Shown: positions 44,674-54,060 of the stretch, one piece after another | Position numbering within the stretch: position 1 is the first letter of the stretch | Layout of the letters: every line of letters begins with the position of its first letter | NCBI RefSeq assembly: GCF_042186555.1 | Contig: NC_133328.1 | Coordinates: 331,632,539-331,696,538, forward strand | From: Aquarana catesbeiana | Lineage: Eukaryota > Chordata > Amphibia > Anura > Ranidae | Length of the DNA stretch: 64,000 bases | Direction of reading: 5' to 3' | Made by a program: the position numbers and the translations under genes | The notes under the pieces: generated by a model | Database searches by the model: none | What the model was told of the DNA's origin: nothing | What the model saw: only the letters and a program-made list of their open reading frames with translations

Positions 44674-47600
44674 CTAGCTGGTGTCGGAGATTAGAGGATG
44701 GTTCCAGTTGTGCTCTTGGGAAGGCATCGGGTGGGAGGAGTTGTAGTAGGAGAAGGAGGATAGGCTGAAATTTGCTATTTCCTCCTGTGAGAGAGATGAG
44801 GACATAAAGGCGTGCCATTTGGAGTGGAAGTGTTCTGAGGAGTTTTTCTGTTTAAAGTCCGTGTTTAGGCGGTCTTTGATTAGTAGATGCATAAGATCTC
44901 TTTTGACTTGGGTGATATTGGGGCATACGGGTGAAATCCAGTTTTTCAAGATGGTTCTTCTTGCGTTTAAGAGGCAAGTCAAGGACCACCCTTTGTGTGA
45001 GGTGGCAGCTTTCGAGATCTTTGTGGGTCTAGTACTGATGTTGGCGGTTATGGACCATGGCAGTAGTATTGGGTCCCAGTGGCCGAAAATAAGAAGCAAA
45101 GGATCCTTGGGTAGTTTAATTAGGGTCACTTCAAATATGTAGGCTAGAACTTGTTCCCAGAATGTTGATATGTATGAGAAGTCCCAAAAACGATGAGCTA
45201 GGGATGGTTTCTGGTGGTTGCATAGTGGGCAGAAGGCTTTGCTTTTGTCCGTTTTTGACGATAGGAAAGGCATATATGCTCTGTGGGCTATTTTCAGTTG
45301 TGTTTCCCTCCAAATTTCGTTGGGCGTTAGCTTCTGTACAGCATTGAGTCCTTGTAGGATTTTTTCCACTAGGTTTGGATCAGGAAAGTCTTTGTTCCAG
45401 TTTTTAATTGATGAGGATGAGAGGGGTAGAGAAGATTTGTTGAGGAGAGGTTTGTATATGTCTGAGATTTTGTATGAGTTATTCGAAATCATTTGGTCTG
45501 TGACGTTTGTTTGGATCCTTTTGTTGACTTGTTTGCATGCCTCCCTTAGAAAACTGGTGCATTGACCATAGTAGAATTTATGTGTTGAGGGTAGAGAGAG
45601 AGTTTCCGCAATGTTGGTAAAGGATAATGCCACTGCTGTATCCTTTAATAGGAGATTATGTTGGTGGGGAGGGGGGACTGACTTCCATCTGCAGTGTAGG
45701 AGGGCAACTAGTGAGTGAGGATGGGCCATGTCAGATTCCAAAGAGAAATTTGAGTAACGAGAGGACTGCGATATCCAGTCTAGACTAGTTCTAAGCAGAC
45801 ATGCTATGTTATAAATTCTGATATGAGGGAGACTGATGCCCCCTTCGCGCCTGGGAAGATACAGTTTTTTGAGAGCTATGCGTGGTCGTTTGTTTTGCCA
45901 CAGGAATTTCGATATAGTATTATTGAGTGAAGTCACATCTTTATGATGGAGAAGTAGTGGGATAGTTTGCATTGGGTATAATAGTCTTGCAAAACTGACC
46001 ATTTTCACTAAATGACATCTTCCCAAAAGCGAGAGGGGCAGATCCATCCAAGTATTTAGTTCCTGAGTAATTTTTGACAGTAAAGGAGGGTAGTTGAGGT
46101 GGTATAGTGACGAGGGGAGTTTTCCTATTTTTATTCCCAGGTAGGTGATATGAGTTTTAGCAACAGGGAAAATTGATTGCTGGGTCCATTTTGGTGTGGA
46201 GTGGGTACCGATGGGTAGAATTTCGCTTTTGCTGTAGTTGATGCGAAGACCAGAGCACAGGCGAAATTCATCGAATACATTTTTTATGGTTCGCATATCT
46301 GAAGTAGGGTTGGCTGAGAATATGAGGACGTCATCTGCAAATAGGGAGGTACGTAAGTCATGTGTGCCTATTTTTATGCCATGTTGGGGGGCTATTAATG
46401 TTAGAAATCTGGAGAGTGGTTCTAGTGTGATATTGAAGAGGAGAGGGGATAGGGGACAACCTTGACGTGTGCCCTTATGGAGACTGATTTCTTCAGAAAG
46501 AAGACCTGCTGCCACTAGCTTTGCTGTCTGAGCTGTGGACATGGCGGTAATAAGATGGTGGAAGGGACCAGAAAAACCCATTGCCGTCATTGTCATGGAT
46601 AACCAGTCGAAGCTGATGTTATCAAAGGCTTTTTCCACGTCTAACGTGATAATGGCATGGTCGGTGTTCGGGTGATGGAGTGCGTGTTCGAGGGCCAGCA
46701 TGACTTTGTGGATGTTAAGGGTGGCAGTTCTTCCTTTAACAAAGCCTGATTGGGTGGGGTGGATTAAGGAGGGCATAATATCTGCTAGCCTAGTGGCAAC
46801 AATTTTTGAAAGGATTTTCACATCTAGATTGAGAAGTGATATGGGCCTGTAGGAACCCGGTTCCTGGGGGTCTTTGCCCTTTTTTGATAACAGTTTTATA
46901 ATAGCCTAGTTCCCCGATTGTATGTATGAGCCTCCTGTCCATATATGTTGATATACTTGGAGAAGAGTGAGTTCTAGGAGGGGTTGTAGGGTTTTGTAAA
47001 ATTCACTGGTGAGACCATCTGGGCCGGGGCCTTGGACAGAGTCAGGTTGCGGATGGTTGTCGAGAGTTCAGGGAGAGTTATAGGTGCATTAAGGGTTTCT
47101 AGTTGTGATGAAGAGATTTTGGGCATAGATATTTTTTCGAGGAAAGTGCGTGCTTTTTGTATATCTATGGGATCAGAGGCATAAAGAGTGGAGTAGAATT
47201 TTTGCATGACTTTGTTGATTGAGAGTGGAGTGGCATGGAGGGCGCCCATATTATCACGTAAAGATGTGATGTGGGTGGGGCGGTATGGACCTTTGCATAG
47301 TCTGGATAGGAGTTTACCTGCTTTGTTTCCAAATTTATGGAATGTAGTATCTAGATGGGCCTTCTTGGTTTTTTCAAGGGTGTTTACCCAAGTGTCAAAT
47401 TCTCTTTTTGCTATCTGCCATTCAGAGCGTGCAGCTGGGGAATCTTTAGTGTACAGTTCTCGTTGTGCCTGATGTAGACGGGAGCTGGCCTCTTTGTATT
47501 TAGTTAGTGTGTTACGTTTAAAGGAGGTTGCATAGGATATGATACGGCCCCTTAGGAATGCTTTACCAGCGTCCCAAAATAGGTTGGGGTCATGTATGTG

Positions 47601-48432
47601 TGGGGCGTTGTTTGAGGAGTATTCAGCCCATGCGTCAGAAATGTAATGTTGAAAGTCAGTGTTGTTATGCAGGTAGGATGGGAATCGCCATATATTGGGG
47701 TGTGGGGGTAAGTCTAGGTTGTCGAGTGTCACCTCTATAGGAGCGTGGTCAGAAATGGTTATGTCGTGAATAGTGGAGTTTCGGAGGAAGGGGAGAAGGT
47801 TGTCAGAGCCAAAGAGATAGTCTATCCTAGTAAATATTTTGTGTGGATTGGAGTAGAAAGTGAATTCCCTGTCCGCTGGGTGGGAGAGGCGCCATAAATC
47901 CTGAAGGTGGATGGAGTCCATGGTGCTGGCAAGGAGGGAGGGGGCAGGGGGGGTTAGTGCCCAGTTTTGGACCTTTTGGAGAGGACCTGTCGTCTATCTG
48001 ATGAAGGGTGTCATTAAAATCTCCTCCGATCAGATAGGGGAGATGTGTGTTGTCCATTAGCCAACTGGTTAGATCAGTGTAGAATTGTCTGCCTGGGTTA
48101 TTAGGGGCGTAAACGTTAGTTATTACTAGCTCTTTGGAACCTATTTTGACATGAGCCGTGAGTAGACGGTCCTGGGTGTCGTTTTTCGCAGATAGAACTG
48201 TACAAGGGAGGTTTTTGTGTATGAGTAGGAGTACGCCTGCTTTGCGTCCTGCTGCCTCTGAGCCTAGAACAGTGCCTACCCAAAGCTTCTTCATGCGATG
48301 AAAGTCTGGGGCTAAAAGGTGTGATTCCTGCAGTAGTGCTATATCGGTTTTGAGCCGTTTGAGATGCCGTAGGATTTTCATTCTCTTTTGGGGGGATCTG
48401 AGACCCTTCACGTTCCATGAAATTATTTTCAT
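44674..48432 (-). pseudogene. LINE ORF2: endonuclease and reverse transcriptase
   Basis: ORF2 nicks DNA and copies the LINE RNA there. The start is MKIISWNVKGL (48432), the apurinic-type endonuclease N terminus. QESHL, GGDFND and SDHAPIEV follow, giving the catalytic Glu, Asp and His. RT begins near 47050: SYRPISLLN near 46840, LDVEKAFDNISFDW near 46640, GTRQGCPLSPLLFN, then FADDVLIF near 46335. The C terminus carries CPLCNHQKPSLAHRFW near 45230. Breaks are a frameshift near 47980, another near 47030 and one stop near 46910. All key catalytic residues that I can see are intact, so only three small lesions separate it from an open frame. Confidence 0.92.
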
Positions 48433-49044
48433 ATTAGGGGGGTTGTAAGGGGGTATGTGCTGATAAGTTCGGTTTGACATTGTATGGGTGGTATGGTAAA
48501 GTACCATTTGTGACCTGGGGCATGATGTTGTTATATGGGAGTTGAATTAGATTAAAAGTGCACTTGGTTTGGTGGGCGCCTTGGGGGAGAGAGGGAGGAG
48601 GGGGAGAAGGCTTAACATATAGGGGAAGTAACATAAAGGAGAGCATCATAATAAAACATGGAAACTTTGCTTTTTTCCGCATGGAGTCACTGTGTAGGTC
48701 AACTCCCATATCAGGACAGTTGCGGTATATCCCCAGAGAGCCCTTGGGGGAGAAACAGGTGTTTATGTAGGCACCAAGGGGTCATAGTTTGGGGGAAGGG
48801 GGGGAGGGGTGCAGTTAGCCGTACACAGTGAGGCCAGGAGGAGGTAAAAGGAGAAGAAAAAAAAAACATATTCAGAAGATTAACTGCTAAGATAAAACCT
48901 AGAATTTGAAACGCAGCTGTATATAAAAAACATTATACATTACGTGTTGTTTTGCGAAAGAAGATAAGAGGAACCTGAGGGGGGACAGAGAGCTCTACTG
49001 TCCAAAATTTTGTGTGACCAGAGAGTTCGGATGCAGGTCTCTGT

Positions 49045-50169
49045 TCAGCGTTGAGTAAAGCGGTGTTGGTTCGAGACCGAGGATCTGAAGCGCTTGGGAG
49101 AGTCTTTGTGCGGGCTTCGTTGATCCAGGGAGCGGTTGATTGGAGTGCCTTTCGAAGGGGTGCGCTGTTGATCGTTGGGGAGCAGAGACCGCATGTAGGC
49201 TTCTGCTTCTGAGGGTTCCTGGAATGAAAGCTGGTCCCCGCTGGGAGTCTTGAGGCGTAGGGTGGCCGGGAAGGCTAAGGTGAATTTGATTTGTTGATTG
49301 AAGTGTTCAGAGCATATCTGTTGAAAGGCCTTGCGTTTCTTTGAGACTTCGATGGAGTAGTCAGCAAAGATTAGGACCCTCACGCCGTCAATTTGGAGCG
49401 AGCGGGTTTGTCTGAATTTTTGGAGGATTAGTGCCTTATCTGAATAGTTCAGGTATTTGGCTATGATGGGCCGAGGGTTTTTGCGTTCTTCGTTGTACGA
49501 CCCCATCCTGTGAGCATGTTCCACCGTGCAAGGGCCTGTTAGGTCTAGCGCCTCGGGGATGCGTTGAGAGCAGAAGTCCGTTAGGGCTGATGCTTGAAGA
49601 GATTCAGGTATCCCCACGAATCGCAGGTTGCTCCTTCTGGACCTGTTTTCCAAATCGTCAAGTTTTTGGAGTATATATTGATTTGTCTTGTCTTGTGCTT
49701 GTTCTGTGGCTTGAGCTTGGTACATCTCTTCTTCCATGCTTGATAGGCGATGTTCTAGCTCGTTTAGCCTAGTGTTATGTTCTCCTAGCTGGGCCTTTAT
49801 CTGTTTCATCCCCGCATTTACAGCCTTTTCCACTGATGCAGATATCATGGGGGACAAGAGGGCTGCCACTGCCTGTGCTATGCGCTCTGTTTTATGGTCC
49901 CCGGCAAGCTGTGGAGATGTGGCTGACATGGAGAAGGCCTGAGAGAGGGGTGCTTGAGGAGAGGAGGCATGAGAGTGTGGCTGAGCAGGGGATGCTTGAA
50001 GGGATGTGTGTGGAGCTGTGCTTCCACTCACGTCCATCTCCGCCGTCTGCTGTGCGCCTGTGTGTGCTTCTGTGTAGGCCGAAGCCGGGGCCTCAATTTG
50101 CGGCTGGGCCGGCGGCGCCGTCAGGGCCGTATTGGAGCGGGATCCGTGTACCTCAACAAAACGGTCCAT
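49045..50169 (-). CDS. LINE ORF1 RNA-binding protein
   Basis: The intact 374-residue frame encodes the protein that coats LINE RNA and acts as a nucleic-acid chaperone in the cytoplasmic particle. Residues 1-95 are Ala/Pro/Ser/Gln-rich. Residues about 120-180 form a heptad-like coiled coil (QLGEHNTRLNELEHRLSSME) for trimerisation. NLRFVGIPE near residue 182 opens an RRM-like domain, and the C-terminal domain follows (KFTLAFPATLRLKTPSG). The tail is basic. The length is normal for L1-group ORF1. The start MDRFVEV is the first Met of the frame. No lesion is visible, in contrast to the adjacent ORF2. Confidence 0.9.
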   Translation of the reverse strand: MDRFVEVHGSRSNTALTAPPAQPQIEAPASAYTEAHTGAQQTAEMDVSGSTAPHTSLQASPAQPHSHASSPQAPLSQAFSMSATSPQLAGDHKTERIAQAVAALLSPMISASVEKAVNAGMKQIKAQLGEHNTRLNELEHRLSSMEEEMYQAQATEQAQDKTNQYILQKLDDLENRSRRSNLRFVGIPESLQASALTDFCSQRIPEALDLTGPCTVEHAHRMGSYNEERKNPRPIIAKYLNYSDKALILQKFRQTRSLQIDGVRVLIFADYSIEVSKKRKAFQQICSEHFNQQIKFTLAFPATLRLKTPSGDQLSFQEPSEAEAYMRSLLPNDQQRTPSKGTPINRSLDQRSPHKDSPKRFRSSVSNQHRFTQR

Positions 50170-50305
50170 AGAGCGGGTGTAGGTGCCCGAGGTGGCCGAG
50201 GGTGTTGTTTGGCTTCTGGGCTGGTTTTATAGGCCGATTTAGTGTCCTCAGTGCGGGAGCTGTGAGTAGTTGCAGCTACTCCATGCGGCGCCGGAACCGG
50301 AAGTG

Positions 50306-50318
50306 ATTAGATCTTTAT
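50306..50318. repeat. ATTAGATCTTTAT target copy 2
   Basis: It lies between the 5' end of the LINE and the 3' end of the adjoining Penelope-like tail. Confidence 0.82.
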
Positions 50319-50611
50319 ATAAGGGGAAAATTACGCTAATTAAAGTCCTTATATTCAATAGCAGGGCATGGAAATTTAGATGATCGTAAATGGCTAAAAA
50401 ACAAAGGAAGATAAAGGAAGATAAGAAACCACACTGGTGCAATGACAGATAAGTATCCAACCACCTAATAGAAAAACATGCTTACCAGATAGTAAGCAAA
50501 TTTTGGCAATTGGATTTAACCCACCCAGGCCTTTGCTTCCCACAATCAGAATTCCACATATAGGTTGATGCGACCCTCAATTGGACACCATAAATTCGTA
50601 ACTCCGTAGAA

Positions 50612-50796
50612 CAGTGGTTCTCAACTCCAGTACTCAGGACCCACCAACAGGCCAGATTTTAAATATTACCTTGGGGAGTTGCAGACTAGAATACTGCAAT
50701 CACTGAGCATCAAGTGATATCACCTGTGATGTATTTCAGCTATCTTGCAAACCTGGCCTGTTGGTGGGTCCCGAGGACTGGAGTTGAGAACCACTG
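50612..50796. mobile_element. hAT-type MITE (185 bp)
   Basis: The inverted ends CAGTGGTTCTCAACTCCAGT and its complement are followed inward by CCACCAACAGGCC/GGCCTGTTGGTGG. A perfect 8-bp duplication CCGTAGAA flanks it (50604-50611 and 50797-50804), as hAT elements make. No coding sequence. Confidence 0.95.
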
Positions 50797-51243
50797 CCGT
50801 AGAAGATGATATGACAATCAGCCCAAAAAGGAAGAAATAATATAGACCATAGTGTGATATTGTAATACACATGGAACACCCCAGTGATGATTGACACAAA
50901 CAAGTGAACCACCACCTTACAGAGAGCACGCTTACCAGACAACCTACAGGAATGAGCATAGGATTTAACCAAGCCCAGGCTTTTTAGTTCACAGTAGATC
51001 CCAATGATAAAGGGTGATGCAATCTCAGCCAAAATTTTGTCCGATCCGTGCCTCCATGAGCAATACTCAATAATCAGCACAGAAAGAGAGGATGAAATAG
51101 ACCATAGCGTGATACTGTCTAATATCCCGGTTTATTACATGAACTAAAAAAATGTACACTTACATTTAAGCGTCTTTAAAATCACATTAGAAAACAAAGC
51201 CGGCTGGCTACAATACAAACTCCCGTCCTCCTCACGAGATGGC

Positions 51244-51332
51244 GTGGTGACGTCAGCATGTTACCTCCTCATACACGTTTCATCACATATGACATTCTCA
51301 ATGGGGAATGGGCAGCGTGCTGACTCACCACC
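51244..51332 (-). ncRNA. Degraded hammerhead motif with long stem I
   Basis: Reading leftwards, GTGGTGAGTCAGCA (51332-51319) pairs with GTGGTGACGTCAGCA (51244-51258) apart from one bulge, making an unusually long outer stem I. The inner core is TTGAGAA, stem II TCA/TGA around TATG, and GAAAC followed by GTGTA. Core bases C3 and G8 are changed, so activity is unlikely. Confidence 0.55.
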
Positions 51333-51730
51333 ATAAATATCCTCACACCTCGGTCTGAGTCCCGGACGTGAAGATCGCATCGCCATATTGGATATGGGCA
51401 GCCCATCATATTTAAAAGGGCTTGTCCGCAATGCGATAACCACTTACAATCCATTAACGTGAATGTAATTTAAATTAAAAAAGGAAAAAAGAAGAAATAA
51501 AAAGCCTTAATATAAGGATATCAATTAAATATCCATCAAATGGACATTGATATGAATCAATTAATTTAATTTATTTAAAATTGATCGCCTCAAGATCATG
51601 GATAGATATGAACAGATATTATACCTAAACATATTTATCATGCTCAAAATAAGTGAAGAAAAAATACCTGAAGAAAAAATACATATAAATGTGAAAAAGA
51701 AATATATATTTAATTATGTGTTAAAACAAA

Positions 51731-51734
<4 letters not shown>

Positions 51735-51760
<26 letters not shown>
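51735..51760. repeat. (AT)n microsatellite
   Basis: Short AT run in the Penelope-like tail. Confidence 0.9.
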
Positions 51761-51761
<1 letters not shown>

Positions 51762-52504
51762 ATAAGCGTTATACATATATAACACAAATAAGGGAAAAAC
51801 TTCATTATGAATGTACTATGTGAAAAACATAGATAGTGTGATATGTGAAACAACAAATTAATTGAATATTAAATCAAATTAATTCATAAATTTCAATTAA
51901 ATTCAATGATTATATGTGCACACAATTAAAGTGAAATGCGCACCAATTATGTGAACCAATGAAAAAATATATGAAAAAATGTAAATAATAGCTAAAAATG
52001 TGAAAATTATGTGAATGAAAAATAAAAAATAATAATTTGATAACTAAAAATAATTCCAAATGATATGTGTAGTAAAAAATAAAAAATAATAATTTGATAA
52101 ATAAAAAATAATTCCAAATTATATGTGTAATATATGGTAAATTAATTATCAAAAGTGAGTGTATACATATGTGGTGATGCAAATCCACTCCATAAAGCAT
52201 ATGAACACCCAAGTGGCCAAAACATATATTAATATTATTTAATTATAAATATTGGCAATCACTGTAAATTGTTGTTATTAAAAATTTGGAAATAATATCC
52301 AAAATAATAACCAAGTACGTGACTCAAACCGGGTTTACAATTCATGAATTATCGATAAAAGCATTAACATCTACATCTATGTTTAACCCATAAGGGACAT
52401 AAGTCTTGGCCTTGTATATCAAGACATCTCTAATTTTGAACTCTCCCTCACCAGGGAACTATCCCTCCAATTGGTGCTAACTTTGTCAATGCTCAAAAAA
52501 AAAC

Positions 52505-52517
52505 ATTAGATCTTTAT
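52505..52517. repeat. ATTAGATCTTTAT target copy 3
   Basis: Outer flank of the Penelope-like tail. The old Tc1-like element resumes here (TATTCAAGCACTTCC). Confidence 0.82.
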
Positions 52518-53229
52518 TCAAGCACTTCCTACAGATAAAGGCTGATATTCTTGAATAAAAACCACACAAAACGTTCCCACTGCAAGTTTATATTGGACGG
52601 TTCTCAACCCCAATAATGTTAGTGTACCTTTTGTTTTTACGGTACATGTTTTCTCCCTGTATGTAATTGTAATCGATGTTCTCCTTTTTGGACGCTTTAA
52701 ATTGTGAATCAATTGTTCTATTTCTTTTTATCTTTAAAATACAATAAAATATTGAATGAGTACATAAAAACACACAAAAAGATCTCCCCTTTGAAATGTT
52801 TATTAAACAAAAACAACAACACGTGTAATGGTGTTAAGTATACCATTGGCATCAGAAGACGATTTTGACCCCTTTAGCAGGAATAACTTCTTGTAGATAT
52901 TTTGTACATCTGACCACCAGTCTCTGACATCATTGACATTTTTTCCCACTTTTCCATGTGAAATTCAGTTGCAATGTTCAATTGAATATCCCCTTATAAC
53001 ATTTTAATTGTAATCAAAGAAGGGCTTTGAATAGGGTAGTTCATAGCCCTTTTTCTTCTTTTTAAGACATTCTTAAAAAGAAGGATCTGCTAGTGTGCTT
53101 CTGATTATTATGATGTTAAAAGACCCATATCTGGTTCAACCTCACTTTTGGACAGGTGGCCTCGCATTTTCATCAAGCACACATTGATGTGATGCAGAAT
53201 ATATAGTTAACTCATTGACTGCAAGCTGT

Positions 53230-53730
53230 TTAAAGAGGTTGTAAAGGTTCATTTTTTATTTTTTTAAAATAACAAACATGTCATACTTATCTCCACTGTG
53301 CAGCTCGTTTTGCACAGAGTGCCCCCGATCCTCCTGTTCTGGGGTCCCACAGTGGCTCTCTCGGCACCTCCCCGCAATAGCTACCCCCCTCGGGAACCTC
53401 TCTCCCGAGGGGGTTACCTTGCGTGCACGCTCCCTTCTCATACACTCTGCATTCATAGACACAGAGTGTATGTCTCGGTCTCGCCCCCCGGCAGCCACGT
53501 CATTGGATTTGATTGACAGCAGTGGGAGCCAATGGCTGTGCTGCTATCAATCTATACAATCAACGCTGAGACTCCATGGAGAAGAGGACGCCGGGGACGA
53601 GCTGAGCAGGTAAACGGGCCTAGGTAAGTAAAACGGGGGGCTGGGGGGCCCGTCATTGTCAGGTGTTTTTTCACCTTAATGCATAGGATGCATTAAGGTG
53701 AAAAAACACGAACCTTTGCAACCCCCTTAA
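53230..53730. mobile_element. TTAA MITE, copy 2
   Basis: TTAA ends at 53230-53233 and 53727-53730. The inverted ends are AGAGGTTGTAAAGGTTC and GAACCTTTGCAACCCCCT. Near the right end is a hairpin TTTTTTCACCTTAATGCA/TGCATTAAGGTGAAAAAA (about 53667-53707). It shares the ATTGGATTTGATTGACAGC block with 29357-29820. Its removal rejoins Tc1-like sequence on both sides. Confidence 0.85.
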
Positions 53731-54060
53731 GCCCTGAAAAAGCAAATCAACCCCAAACCATAACTTTCTACCACATAAGTCACAGTTGTGATGAGGCTGT
53801 TCTCCCAAAATGCTGTCTTTGATTTACAGAAAACATGTCTACTGTTAGTTTGTTTATAAAACTTTTTTTTGACTGATCAGTCTTCATCGTTTGTCCCAGA
53901 AGGCCTGTTGTTTGCCTATATGTTTGATGGCAAACTTTAATCATGACAATGAACATTGTTCTTTTTGTAAATAAGAGGCCTTTTCTCAACCTACCTCTTA
54001 TGTGATGTCTAATATGTGTGAAATAGAACACATGGAGCACATTCAAAGGTTGTTTGGGAA

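Larger units (their letters stand above)
44245..50305 (-). mobile_element. Nearly full-length Tx1/L1-group LINE
   Basis: The element reads leftwards. The 5' UTR starts near 50305 (CACTTCCGGTTCCGG), followed by ORF1 (50169-49045), a 0.6-kb spacer, ORF2 (48432-44674), a 3' UTR and a poly-A tail (T run to about 44260). ATTAGATCTTT flanks both sides. The lesions are few, and ORF1 is open throughout, so this is a young copy. Confidence 0.92.
50319..52504 (-). mobile_element. Penelope-like element, tail only
   Basis: Flanked by ATTAGATCTTTAT on both sides. It reads leftwards and is non-coding, with a hammerhead-like fold at 51244-51332. Two diverged direct copies follow (about 51080-50805 and 50610-50400) sharing GGTTAAATCC, CTGGTAAGC and CACTATGGTCTAT(A/T)T. 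One copy is interrupted by a hAT MITE. The right half (51480-52500) is extremely AT-rich and has an AT microsatellite at 51735-51760. The assignment rests on the ribozyme-like fold, the 13-bp duplication and the 5' truncation. Confidence 0.66.
44160..54060 (-). mobile_element. Old Tc1-like element split by nested insertions
   Basis: Three pieces (44160-44244, 52505-53229 and 53731-54060) join into one decayed Tc1-like element. The left part reads GTCATGAGAAAAAAATAAGC, GAACAGGCAACCATTAGATC. The middle contains ATCAGAAGACGATTTTGACC and antisense transposase. After removal of a TTAA MITE the sequence continues CAAATCAACCCCAAACCATA, which is typical antisense Tc1 transposase. A further approx. 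200-bp stretch (52572-52770), flanked by similar AACCACACAAAA motifs, may be another insertion. The right end was not located precisely. Confidence 0.6.

Noticed and set aside
46238..50232. Plus-strand frames across the LINE
   Set aside because: Antisense shadows of LINE ORF1 and ORF2.
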